Below, piece by piece: positions 25,085 to 35,598 of a DNA stretch of 64,000 bases. The stretch's first letter is position 1. Every line of letters begins with the position of its first letter. The stretch covers positions 452,274 through 516,273 of the forward strand of contig LSRX01000262.1 of NCBI GenBank assembly GCA_001939145.1. Reading direction: 5' to 3'. The DNA comes from Symbiodinium microadriaticum (taxonomy: Eukaryota; Sar; Dinophyceae; Suessiales; Symbiodiniaceae). The notes beneath the pieces were generated by a model. That model made no database searches. It was given only the letters and a program-made list of their open reading frames with translations, and had not been told where the DNA came from. Position numbers and translations under genes: made by a program.

Positions 25085-25900
25085 AGGCTGAGGCTCAGCA
25101 ATCCCTCCAACTACTGTTATTCACATGCCAGCCTGCTTGCTTACCTGTGGCTTGTCGGAAAATCCTCGACGCCGGACCAGCTAGGTACTGGGCAGGGAGC
25201 CGATAAGAAGCTTCCTGAGGCAGGCACACAGAGGGCCACAGCTCCATCTGTGGTCGTTGTTACCCTGGCGACAGGCCATGCGCACCTGGCGCAACCCGGC
25301 CCGTCAGCAGGACGCGGCGGACTTCCTCTTGCACCTTCATCATGTCCTGTGTGCCACATGCTTCCAGGGCCTCTGGCAATCCTATGATGACTCCCGGCGC
25401 CTCAGGGATGAAGGCGGCGTCTGTCCGCTCATTCTTTCAGGCATACATGACACGATCACTGATTCATCACCTCTCTAACGACCGTACAGGCTCACATTCA
25501 GCGCTGGCATAACCAGCGCCACAAGCATGCCCTGATCGCAGGAACTGACGTCGTGGCTCTCCAACTGAGTCGGTTCAGCAATGCACGGGGCATTGCAACG
25601 AAGCTGCATCATCGTATAAAGGCTGAACATGACATCCTCCTCCCACAGTGGACCCCCACTGGTATCCTTTGGAGAACTTATCAGCTGCACGCGATGATTC
25701 AGCATATAGGGGACTCCGCTACCACTGGCCACTACCGAGCTGCCCTGCAGCCGGCTCCATCCTCCTGTCCTCTCGATGGGCTCTGGTTCCACACTGACGA
25801 TAATCAAGAGGCCCAGCGAGTCCACATTGAAGCCCTCGAGACCACGAATTACATCCTCTTTTACAAAATCCGTCATGCGGAGGATGCAACAGGCCCATAG
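25085..25900 (+). pseudogene. ubiquitin-specific protease (C19/USP)-like domain in LINE 3' end
   Basis: All the landmark boxes of a USP deubiquitinase occur in order. Cys box: RLSNPSNYCYSHASLLAYL, with the candidate nucleophile Cys at 25115-25117 and the two Asn at the usual spacing. QQDA box: ARQQDAADFLLHLHHVL (QQDA at 25305-25316). Then VVALQLSRF, a His box YQLHAMIQHIG...GHYRAAL (His at 25730-25732), WFHTDDN (Asp at 25796-25801) and a terminal NYILFYKI. The boxes fall in frames 2, 3 and 2, so there is one shift near 25150-25190 and another near 25450. The domain is short (about 270 residues), with no room for the usual zinc ribbon insert. USPs cleave ubiquitin or ubiquitin-like proteins. 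It follows the 389-residue ORF by about 10 bases. The USP assignment is firm on motif order; a function for the element is inference. Confidence 0.75.
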
Positions 25901-26024
25901 AGGGTCTCCTTTAGTGGTAGCGTTCCAGTCTGCCCACAGTGGCAGAGCGCCACAGTGCGCCGGCTACATCGCCGCTCAGATGTCGCATTGCGTGCAGATC
26001 GTCCGCAGCGAGTGTGATGATGAT

Positions 26025-26690
26025 ACTCCTACTGCTACTGCTACTGCTACTGCTACTGCTACTGCTACTGCTACTGCTACTGCTACTGCTACTGCTACTG
26101 CTACTGCTACTACTGCTACTAGTACTTGTACTGTACTACGATGACGACGACTACTGCTACTACGACGGCGGCGACGACGATAACTACCACTGTCATGCCA
26201 CGACTTGCGATGAGCGACCCTCGATCTACAAGCCGCGACGCGCGGTCACGATCCACGACCTCCTACCCACAACCGACATGCGCTGGTGCTAGCAACAGCA
26301 GCAGCAAGAACAGCTACAAGAAGCGGGATAAGACTAGCACCCACGATGGCGACAACGAGGATGATGACATGATATGCTGTGGGGTGATGACGATGATGAG
26401 AATACTAATAACAATAATAATAATAGTAATAATTATAGTGATGGCGATGATGATTACGGCAATGATGACGACGATGATGATGACGGTAAGGATCATGATG
26501 AGGAGGATGGTGATGAGGACAACCCGGGCGATGACGACGACGAAGTTCACGATTGGGATCTTGACCATGATCATAATGCTGATGAACGGAGATCATGGTG
26601 ATGATCATGATCAGGATGTTGATCACAATGTTATGATGATGATGATGACGACGACCGTGGCGGTCGTTGTGGTCGTGAGGGGAAGGTGAG
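26025..26690. repeat. (CTACTG)n, then triplet and GATGAT/ATAATA tracts
   Basis: About fifteen near-perfect CTACTG units at 26029-26110, then ACG/ACT triplets to about 26180. A gap of mixed sequence (26190-26340) is followed by ATGATG/ATAATA/GACGAC tracts to about 26670. Met/Asp/Thr-rich open frames are artefacts of the repeats. The first tract lies directly after the LINE 3' end. Confidence 0.9.
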
Positions 26691-26699
26691 GTGCTAGAG

Positions 26700-27780
26700 T
26701 TTCTCGACGCGAGGCCACCGAGTTTTGGCAGTCTGGTTCCCCCGCCCCGAGCGGACTCGCCAACTGCAGCTTGTCTGCAGCACAAGATCACCAGGACACC
26801 TGTGAACCCGCATTCTGATCGCCGAGGGCAGAGGCCGCGCATCTCCCAGAGCCCCACTTGCTCCGAGGCCCAGTCTCGTCCTTTACTGATCTGTGCTAAA
26901 CGGAGACACGGGTAGCCTGCAGTGGGCGTTAACTTGTAAAACCTCAGGCCCGGATTCTTTCGGAGGTGAATCTGGACATGTTGCATGACCGTTCTGAGAT
27001 CTTTGGGACCTTGGCAGGGTGGCTCCCCCCGCTACTTTACCGGCGCCTGGACCTCTGCCGTAGCAGTCGCTTGTCGAATCTGGAACTGACAAGCCCAGGC
27101 CTCCACCGGATGCGAAGGACTTGAGACAGGGAGAGCGGTGAGAAGTAGGCACAGAAAGCGAGCGAGAGAGCGAGAGAGAGGGCGAGAGAGACCAGCGTAT
27201 AGCCTCTCCCCGAAAGCCCCGGAAATTGGGGTGCCCTATGGGCCGGGGGTAACTTGAAGGAAGAAGGGACCAGCGCATGCTGTTGCTTTGGGAGGGCTAG
27301 AAGAAGAGAAAGGCACCCGAGGCGCGGGGAAACAACAAGGGAAGACTGTGACTGGTTTAGCTCACTTTCACAACACAGGCCGGACAGCCTGGACATGCCT
27401 GGACGCTCCTGCTAGCGATGCTTGCTATTCTCCTATGTTCTATGTCTGTTTCAACAAGAAGCAGGAAGTAGCACAGTGGTTAAGAAGAAGGGGGACAGTT
27501 CAAGCATAATTCCTGGTGAAGAGCGTGACCGGGAACAGACCTTCGTCGTCTGAGTGCGTCTGTCAAGGAGCCGGGGCTGCAGCCGGGCCATACTTGCCTG
27601 GGCCTCTCGCTACCATCGCTGCCGGAGGTGGGCCTGGACTTTTTGAATCGCATCCTTGCGTCCTGGTCGTCTACCTCTGCTTATGATGATCACCATGATG
27701 ACTCTTTGGGCGATGGTGTGTGATCGCGTTCACACCTGCACAGGTCCCGGCCCTCTCTGTCGCACCTGCCATGGACGAGC
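26700..27780. other. no supported gene
   Basis: Contains GAGAGA-rich sequence near 27160-27190 and a tRNA-promoter-like stretch near 27468-27515. Short frames on both strands show no domain. Confidence 0.45.
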
Positions 27781-27789
27781 GGGAGAAGC

Positions 27790-28480
27790 AGCAGGCCTGT
27801 CACCAGCGCCGCTGCAAAAAGGCACACCTCAGCTCCGTGAAAACTCCCGTGTCCAGGCGCTGGAGCTCCGGGATCGCAATCGCGAGCTGTCCAGCCAGCC
27901 CGGCGGCTCAAACACAGCGAGGAAAGGACTCCTCGTTCGCTTCATCTCACCTGCGCCTGTGCAAGCTTTAGGCTTGACCGACTGCTGGTGGACAAGTTCT
28001 CGGAGGATGCCTTGCACGACAAGTCGAAGATAAGGTCCGGCCCGGAAGAGGGCTAACACAGCTAGGCCCCAAACTCACCAAAATCAGCCCGAACCCAGGA
28101 CCGTCAGCCATGCGCAGTTTGTTTCCACCAGAGAAGGTTGTGCATGTAGCTGCGAGGTACAAGGAGAAAATCAAAGCCAAGGCCTCCTCACAGTGGGGGA
28201 TTTGTGTGTTGTGCGGCGAGCTCGAGGTAACAGGTGGGCCTGGTCGTTCGAGTCCAGGAAGGAGAGGCTTAAATGCTGGCTCTAGAGACTCTACGGTCAT
28301 TTGGCAATCTAGGGCCGAGACTCGCCACCTAAAACCTCGTGACCATACTATACCCCACAGCGCCGAACCTTGTCCGGTTTCAAGGCCCGCTTCTGGGAGC
28401 TTTTGCCAGGATGCAAAGATCAACTCCTTAGAGACCGCAGTGGAGCGGCTCAGAGAGAAGGCAGCGCGATGTGCCCGGGT
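27790..28480 (+). CDS. coiled-coil gene fragments
   Basis: Separate exon-like pieces on the + strand: QLRENSRVQALELRDRNRELS (about 27829-27891), RLDRLLVDKFSEDALHDK (about 27971-28024), VVHVAARYKEKIKAKASS plus a CxxC (ICVLC, about 28137-28217) and INSLETAVERLREKAAR (about 28420-28470). They lie in different frames separated by non-coding-like sequence, as expected of short exons. Charged heptad composition suggests coiled coil. Whether they belong to one gene is unknown, and no family is named. Confidence 0.35.
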
Positions 28481-28485
28481 TGTAA

Positions 28486-28560
28486 TATAATATATTACAA
28501 TATAATATAATATAAGATAAGATAAGATAAGACAATATAATATAATATAAGATAATACCA
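28486..28560. repeat. (TAATA)n / (GATAA)n pentamer tract
   Basis: Pentanucleotide-type ATAAT and GATAA units, slightly imperfect. Confidence 0.9.
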
Positions 28561-29673
28561 TGTTAGACCGGGCGCTGAGAGCCTCCGAGGCAAACCCAGT
28601 CCGAACAGGTCAATGTCCCTGGTTTTATAGCTCTTGGGCCTGGCGCTGCAAGGCTCGCCACATTGAAGGCTCCATGCGCCACGATGCGCAACAGTTCGGG
28701 GCCGAGAGTCCTCAAACAGACCTTCAGGAGCAGGCGAGCTGAGACTGAGAGGATGTGGCGTGTGGGCCAGCGTCCCCAAGTGCACTGTTGCTGACGTTTC
28801 ACTCTGGATCTGTTGGAATATGTTGGAATCGTAGCTGCAGCAACACCTGCAGTAAGGAGTTGGCAATGTGACTAGGGTGCAACCGATCGTGCACGCTCGG
28901 TGGATTTGGAAGTAACATGCATATTCGGCCCTCGTCGGCTGTCGGCACGGGCTTGCGGGTCCGTTTTAGGGTTGAGGGGTATGTCTAGCAACGAGATCCA
29001 ACAAATTCAGAAGAGTAGTTGCTTTTGTTGACACACGCCCGAACCTAGCAGCCGGAGAAAGCCGTGAAGGGGCTCTGAGTTGCGAGTGGTACGAGCCTCA
29101 GGCTTGCCATCGATGTGGCAGTGCTTTCGACAGAACTCCACCACGCTCAGGTCTGGTTCAGCTTTCCTTCGCATGCTTTGGTGTTTGTTGTCGTGTTTTG
29201 CGGGATTTGCTGGGAGGTGCACGGCTCCTTGCCGGAGGAGAACTCCGGTCTACGAGCCCAGCTGGCACAGGCACATCCCCTGAACCCTGCCGAATCAACG
29301 GTCGCTGGTGTCGTCCAGGCAATTGCCTCTGCCGATGAGATGAAGAGGCACAAAGGGCAGTACTTCAGGGCTGAACCCCAGCCTCCGTTCCTTCCCTTCT
29401 TTCCGGGCTCTCGGAGCTCCCTGCCTTGCAAAGGAAGATGCCCCATCCCACGTTCCGGCTCAGGTTGCAGCAGGCACAAAACAAGGAAGGGATCCCCATG
29501 AGTGGCATTGGACGCTACATCGGTCCATGTCCGTGAAGGTTCTAGATGTTACAAGTAGATGGCCCAATGCACCTCCAAGAACAGGCAATAGGTTTCGCTG
29601 TTTCGCTGCCTGCTTAGATGTAGGCATGGCCGTGCCCTGTGTGTGAGACACCGGGGAGCCTGGAGTTCGTCCC
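28561..29673. other. no supported gene; possible upstream exon
   Basis: A + strand frame at 29115-29501 has a hydrophobic run (VFVVVFCGICW) and helical pieces (GLRAQLAQAH; VVQAIASADEMKRHKG). It could be exonic sequence of the methyltransferase gene that follows, but nothing decides this. Confidence 0.3.
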
Positions 29674-30872
29674 ATGCCGAAGATGGAGACGGGACATGGA
29701 ACCAGCCACGCAGACGCGATTGCGTGCTTGCAGAAGATTTTCGCAAAGAACCACACGGGCTTTGGTTCCGACATCACCGATGAGAACATCGATCCTGGGA
29801 ATCTGCAGTATGGCGAGGTCACCTACCAAGGCATGCAGCCCTTGTACAGTGCTCTGGACCTGAGGCCAGGCGATGTCTTTTATGACCTGGGCTGTGGCGT
29901 TGGGAAGCTGGTGCTCTACGTGGCCCTTCGGGGCGACGCACAGCGATCCGTGGGCCTGGAAGTGGGCCAGCGCCGCTTTCTGCTGGCGGAGGGGGCCCGC
30001 TGCTCCCTGGATGAGGACCGGACCCTGGGACCCGGATTTTCTCCTCGGCCCTCCTGGTTCCAGCAGGGTTTTTTTGGGCGCAGGAGCTTGACTCCCTCAA
30101 GAAGACGGGCAAGTCCCAGCCCTCTTCGACGGAATACAAGTTCATGACGCTTGGTGGCAGAAGAAAATTGCTTCGAGGCCTAAGCTCGGTGTGGACCTCT
30201 TTTGGCCCAGGCTTGCGGACATTAGCAGGCCCGAACCTCAGTCCCCAAACTCCAGATTGTGCTAAACGTGCGCTTTTGTCTTAATGCCTGCAGGCACCGC
30301 TACTTGGATCCCACGGATGCTCGGCTTGATGCCATGCTGCTTCACTGCTTCGTATTGTTTCGCGCTGCTACGCGACGCTTGCCGTCTTTTGCGTGCTTGG
30401 CCTGTGGTCATGATCTCCTGTTATGAAGGTCGCAGTCCTCACCAACCTCTGCATGGACATGGGCGTCCAAAGCCGCACGGTCAACTGTCTCCTGCGCTGT
30501 CCCTCCTTCAGGTCGCAGCGTGGCAGCAGTCTGATCTTGCTTTGCCTAGAACTTGGCAAGCCAGGCGACTGGTGAGCATCACTCCACTCCTTCATTCCAG
30601 GCGCGCCTTTTTATTTAAATTGGCTGCATAGTTCAAAGTGCACGGTGTCAAGAACTATCCAATTCCTCGAAGTCTGTTTTGGAAGATGCTTTTGCAGGCT
30701 GAAGTTGGTGCGCTCCGTGATGGTCTCCTGCACCTGGGCCAAGGTCTCGGCATGGCAGGCGACTGACTCAGCAATTCGTCAGTGCACCGTTTGCCGTTGT
30801 TTTCTGTTGTCTGCTCTGACTTCTCTTGACAAGGTGTACGATGTTCTGCCGCCGCAGGAGAGGAAGTGGTAA
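29674..30872 (+). CDS. DOT1-like SAM-dependent methyltransferase
   Basis: Probable protein-lysine methyltransferase of the DOT1 type (H3K79 methylation in other eukaryotes); the substrate here is unknown. From ATG 29674 the first exon carries YGEVTYQGMQPLY (the DOT1 YGE motif), DVFYDLGCGVGKLVLYVA (SAM motif I) and SVGLEVGQRR (motif II, acidic residue). Removing a GA-AG intron at 30016-30083 joins LDE to ELDSLKKTG in frame. Later exon pieces in order: YKFMTL (about 30137), HRYLDPTDA (about 30294), VAVLTNLCMDMGVQSRTV (about 30428-30480, equivalent to the conserved NNF region), RRLVSITPLL (about 30561), VSCTWAKVSAWQ (about 30725-30760) and VYDVLPPQERKW before TAA at 30870-30872. The length of about 270 residues or a little more fits a bare catalytic domain. 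Middle exon borders are not all resolved. Confidence 0.75.
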
Positions 30873-33150
30873 CTCTGGTAAGTCGGAGTGCAATGTAGCT
30901 GTAGCTCCGCATCACAGTCGGAGCAACAAGCATTCTCAAGCCGGCTTGACTGGTGTGTCCTGTGATCGTGTCAGGAGCCGCTTGCCCGCTCCTTTCTGAC
31001 TACACCAGCGGTCATCAAAAGGTGCACCAGTGCAACGGCCCTGAAGAGGCCGACGACCGGAATCTGAAGTGCTTCTGTCACATGACCATCGATCTAGCGG
31101 ACAGCGGAGTGCACGGGTGCTTGGAGTTATAGGAGTATGGGGGTCCATGGGGCTTCTGGAGCATGTGCAGGCGTGGCGCACCTTGGCAGCAGGCTTTGTC
31201 AAGCAGAGTGCTTTGCGGATTGCACCTGCGCTCACCAGGCCTCCCGAGAGCCACCGGCATACCGAGTATCGCAGCACCATCCAAGTTGCCTGATTGTGGG
31301 CTAAGGACTTAATGTTGTCACCGGCAAGGCCCGCCAAAAAGGACAGGCATTCTGGTAACGAAACCTTCACTCCCGGAGTCTCAAGTTCACTTGTAGGACA
31401 CGCTACCTCCGCTGGTGAGCTCGGCAAGTTTGCGGCGGGCGGGCGCAAGAAGTTTGCCAGCGACCAGGAAGGGGGCACGCAGCCGCATGACGCTGATAAT
31501 ATGGCTAGTGCCTGACCACGTATAGGCGCAGCATGACGTCTGTGAAGCGGAGCGCTCTGACCTCCACTCAGATGAGCCAAGTCTTCATCGAGGAATGTGT
31601 TCGTTTTTTGTTGGAACCCCGGGCCTCTGCTGCCACTGCAGGCGCCTGAGCTCCAACTTGGAGCCTGCTACGGATGAGCCTACGAAGTAGGCTGCGACTG
31701 GTTTCAATGGCTTTCCACGAGGGTCCAAAGCAAGGCCCGCGCTGAAGACTGCCAGAATCCCCCATCTCGGAGGATTGTAGCCAGGGATGCACTGCAGCTA
31801 CAAAGCTCTGGCTGTAACACAGTCATTGCGAAGCAGATGGCACCGTCGCAGCTTCTTTCGGTTCGTCGTAAGAGAGCTCGGCTTCTGAATTCAGATGCTC
31901 GGTTACTGCATAGGAATGCCTATGGTTGCACCCAGCTTTGCCAGAGAGGTTCAAGACTTGTCCGGCTGGGTTCGCAGTTTCCGGGCTCCTGTCACCTGCA
32001 ATTCGCGGTTCACGGTGTGTGAGGCACCGGCCGAGAAGCGTGACGAATAGTCTCAACAGCTGGGCATCACCAAGGATGTCGGAGAGGCTGTCTCCATGGC
32101 ATGGAGAAGCTGCAATCGCGCTTAGATTAGAGACAGCCAGCTGTGTACTCGTCGCAAGAAGTTTCTGGATTCTGTTTTTTCGAACTCCGTTGGTCCTCGT
32201 ATCATGTTTCAAGAGCTGTCATGCTGTAGTGCGTAGGCCGAGCCTGCTTTGCAAAGGAAATCGTGGTGGAATCGGATTGAGCTTGGGCTCTCTAAGATGT
32301 ACAGTCTTCCGTGTCGCACCGACTCTGCAACTCTCCACCACCAGGTCAGAGCAGGTTCATAGGGATAGCTCCGCAGCACCTTAAACAAGGACTGCTGCCA
32401 TCCTCCATGGTGCTGGCCAACTTGTGCACAAAGACACTTTGCTTCATTTGAGGAGTTCTTTAACTACAGGGGGGCGCCCTACACCGAGTTGTCACAAGGT
32501 CACAAAGTGCACCGAAGTCGGCTTCACTGATGGCCCCTTGTGAAGTTTCACTGCTTTTTGGAAAGTCAGATGATGGAATCGTAGCAGGCCAGACATGCTT
32601 CTGCATGATTTTTCATTGCTCAAATGACCCTATCGCAGAAACAGCGTGAGTCTCTTGCTCGAAAAGATCACCAGCAGACACTTTTCATCGGTCTGTGGAT
32701 TGAGAGCTATATCATATATTCCTTCAAACACAATGCTCGTGGGTACGAATCACAGTTGTGCTCACACTTCTTGTTGTGTTTTTATGTTTTTCTTTTGATG
32801 GTAATGAGTACTACATGCGTTGTTATTTCTCATTTCCATGAGTTTGGTTAAGATGACGTTTTAATTCGTGCCCTACTGCTTGTGAATTGACTTGGAGCTG
32901 TTCTGTAGCTGTTTTGAAGACGACCAGGCCACGGTATTATTGACATCGCATGGTGATTGATGATGAATTGAACAGTGTTGTTACACGTCATGTTATTGTT
33001 ACGACCTTGATGGTACTTGTCTTCTTAGATTCTTCCTACTTCATGACTCTATGCTTTTCCTCTTACATATTGTTTAATGATGGTCATGAGTCATACTTAT
33101 GCTCGACCTGTCACGCCCAATCGGCAAATTGAGTCGGCAGGCAGATTCGC
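30873..33150. other. no supported gene
   Basis: Open frames on both strands (for example 30936-31580 minus) lack domains. About 32620-33090 is AT-richer and looks like intron or intergenic DNA. Confidence 0.45.
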
Positions 33151-33159
33151 GACATCACA

Positions 33160-33682
33160 GTCCAGCGCCCGGCTTCTGCTTTTTGTGTACAGGTTGCGCA
33201 GTGGAGCTGTCGTTTCCATGCACGGGCCACTACTGTTGCCCAATTTCCTACCTGTGGTGCTGTGACTCTGACTGGTCTGCCGACAGAAATTCGCCTTCTC
33301 CTCCGTCGCCGATCAGCGCATCATCTCCGAGCAGCGCATCAAGGCGCTTGCGCCAGCCCGGCCCAGTTCTCGACCCTGGGAAGCTCTGCTTTGAGGAGCT
33401 GGAGGAGCTCCTGGGCAAGAGGGCCGAGGCAATGCGTGAAAAGGACTGTCGATGCGATTTTATGGGATACCCAGCTAGAGAGGAGAACGAGAAGCTGACG
33501 GCCCAGAGTCAGCTGATTCAGCAGGAGCAGGACCAGGTATCCTTGATGACCTACTCAGAAATATTCAGAAGTTCGTTTTTGGGTTGCAACTGCCGTGGAG
33601 GTTCGATGTGACATTGCAGAGTTCGAGCAGCAAAGTCGGGCACTTCTGGAGGAGCTGGGTTTTGACAAGTTGAGGCTGTAAG
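33160..33682 (+). CDS. Cys-rich zinc-finger-like plus coiled-coil gene fragment
   Basis: Exon-like pieces: a Cys/His cluster with CTGCAVELSFPCTGHYCC (about 33187-33240), which has RING/IBR-like spacing (CxxC...CxxHxxC) but is not complete; QKFAFSSVADQRIISEQRIK (about 33287-33345); LCFEELEELLGKRAEAMREK (about 33388-33450); NEKLTAQSQLIQQEQDQ (about 33488-33537); and IAEFEQQSRALLEELGFDK (about 33612-33670) with a stop at 33680-33682. The order zinc-binding part then coil could be an RBR-like or TRIM-like ligase, but the Cys spacing is not decisive. No start is found. Confidence 0.4.
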
Positions 33683-33689
33683 ATTTTGC

Positions 33690-35590
33690 ACATGTTGGTT
33701 GCTGCTGCAGCAGTCTTGTCCCCAGCACGCAGCCTTTCGATCGCCGCCCCTCTCGCAGTGCCAGACCTCTCTGCCACGTGGCTCAAAGCTGCCTGTCACC
33801 CACCGAGTTGGCGGCAACACTTACGCGCAGAGCGAGGGCCCAAGAGGAAGGGAAGAGCCCGTCTGGTCCAAGTGCTACTCACAGCTGCACCTGCAGAGTC
33901 ATTCAAACGCCATTCTGTCTTTACGAGGCCACTCTGTACTATTGCATCTTCGCCACCGCTTTGCGGAGGCAGAGATTGGGGTTGCGAGTTGCGAGTGGAT
34001 GGCATCTTCATGTTTCGGGTTCCTTGGCGAGGTTGATACTCAGCGTACACTGCACCTGAGCAATGAACTCGAGTTCATATACAAGCAACATGCCCGGTGC
34101 CAAGAGTGGAAACGTCTCAAGGCGAGTGTCCGATGTTTGAGATGGGACGTAGATGATGGCATGGTGCTGCTGCGGCAAATGCAAGGTCCGTGGCTGTGGA
34201 GGGAGATTTCTTCTCTCAGGCAGGGTGTGGTACGTTCTCCTCTTTTCGGTTCCCTCACTAAACCCTAAACCCTAAACCCCGATAGGCATGGACTTTCCTC
34301 GTGTCCGCCCGCCTCGAGCTGACCCTGTTCCTGGCAGCTCTACTGGCCGGGGGCCCGGGCTCTGAGGCTCGGAGTCCCTTTTCTGAACGCGCACACGGCC
34401 TGTGCCTACGGGTTTTTCAGTCCACCCACTCATGACTCATCACTCATGATATCCGGGAGATGTTCGGGGCATCAGCGCTTCTGGGCTAGAGATGGCATCG
34501 GCCACATCTAAACTCGTGCCCACAGCAGAGACCGGAATGTCCGAGGCTCATTTCTTGCTGTTTGGCAACTCCACTCCCCAGAAGACGAAGCACAAAAGCG
34601 GCAAGGAGCCTTCGATTCGATGCAGTTCTCCAAAGGTTGGGCAGGTGTGTTCGCGACCAGGAGGCTTTCCCGACCACAGCGCAGCAATTTGCCTCCGCCA
34701 AGGCTGCCCCGCATCTGCAACAAATAAAGCACAGTGCCAGTTGGGCTTATCGACCCTCGAGGACGTTGAGTCTGCATTGGCAGAAGCCGCTCGTGGCAAT
34801 CAACCGAAGCAGGCTGGGTGTTAGAGCATGGGGGTTTCGAGAGCCCCGACAGTTCCAGACACAGGTTCTGACTTGCTGGGCTGCCATGAAGAAGTTCAAT
34901 GACTATTCGATTGCCGTGCCGCTGGTAAACCCCTGAGCCTACTGAGCATTTGAGAACGGAATTGGATCAAATAGTCGCGTGAATGAACGATGCGAGGCAA
35001 GCGTCGTGGAAGCTATGCAGAAGTGCAAGAAGGACCTTCAGCTAAATTGTTGCTTCTGGAATGCTAGGACAGCAGCATTTGACGAAAGAGTGTGAGAGTG
35101 ACCGGTGGAAGCTCGTGTGCAGGATGGAGATTACATTTTGAGAACCTGGGCTGCAAGAGATATGTTCATGCTTGCGCAGCAACAGAGTGCGTCAGAGCGT
35201 CTCTCCAAGGAGAGGTGTGCAACTTCCTGAACCGTAAAGGAGGCCTTAGCAAGGGAAGGTGTTGGATGGCGATGAGATTAGCCGTGTAGTTTCTTGTTGC
35301 GCAGGTTCAAGCAGCAGCACGCTGATCAATGCTTCTCTCTCAGGGCACCAGCGCATTGGTCGGATCAGCTGTGCACTTGTCTTGCAATTGAACGTCAGAT
35401 TGCAAGGACTTGCTGGAATCACTGGCTAAGCGTCCCGAGCTTGTTTCAGCTTTGCATCTGTTGGACCTGAACTCTTCTCCTTCAGCGTTTCGCTCAGGTC
35501 ACGATTCTGACTTCGTCGAGCGGCTCCTTGTCTCGCTGCCCTCGACAGGTCTGAGAAAGAACGGAACAGCGTGTTCACCTCTCAGAGCGC
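33690..35590. other. no supported gene
   Basis: Several + strand frames of 60-190 codons overlap in different frames with no recognisable domain. It contains the telomere-like repeat at 34259-34280. A possible helical piece is LEDVESALAEAARGNQ at about 34753-34800. Confidence 0.4.
34259..34280. repeat. interstitial (CCCTAAA)3
   Basis: Three tandem CCCTAAA units, the plant/dinoflagellate-type telomere heptamer, in the middle of unique sequence. Confidence 0.85.
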
Positions 35591-35598
35591 GGTTTGAG

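Larger units (their letters stand above)
14680..26024 (+). mobile_element. degenerate APE-type LINE with USP-like cargo
   Basis: A non-LTR retrotransposon on the + strand. In order: a 5' region, a proline-rich ORF1 in several frames (15014 on), an APE/exonuclease-phosphatase endonuclease (20071-20880), a reverse transcriptase (about 21520-22560), Cys/His finger-like modules (23096-23830), an extra ORF (23904-25073), a USP-like protease domain (about 25085-25900) and about 125 bp of 3' sequence. At least six frame changes break it, so this copy is dead. No long terminal repeats or poly-A tail are visible; the 3' side runs into (CTACTG)n and the 5' side follows a similar tract, so the exact ends are uncertain by some hundreds of bases. 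Domain order identifies a LINE. I did not assign a named clade. Confidence 0.8.

Noticed and set aside
23890-25387. Long frame continuing from the LINE zinc fingers
   Set aside because: After about 23880 it turns Gly/Ala/Pro/His-rich and overlaps the far more protein-like ORF at 23904; it is a shadow until the Cys box at about 25085.
28240-28262. TCGTTCGAGTCCAGG, resembling a tRNA B box
   Set aside because: No matching A box or cloverleaf arms could be built around it.
30936-31580. 214-codon minus-strand frame
   Set aside because: No domain; opposite in strand to every supported gene.
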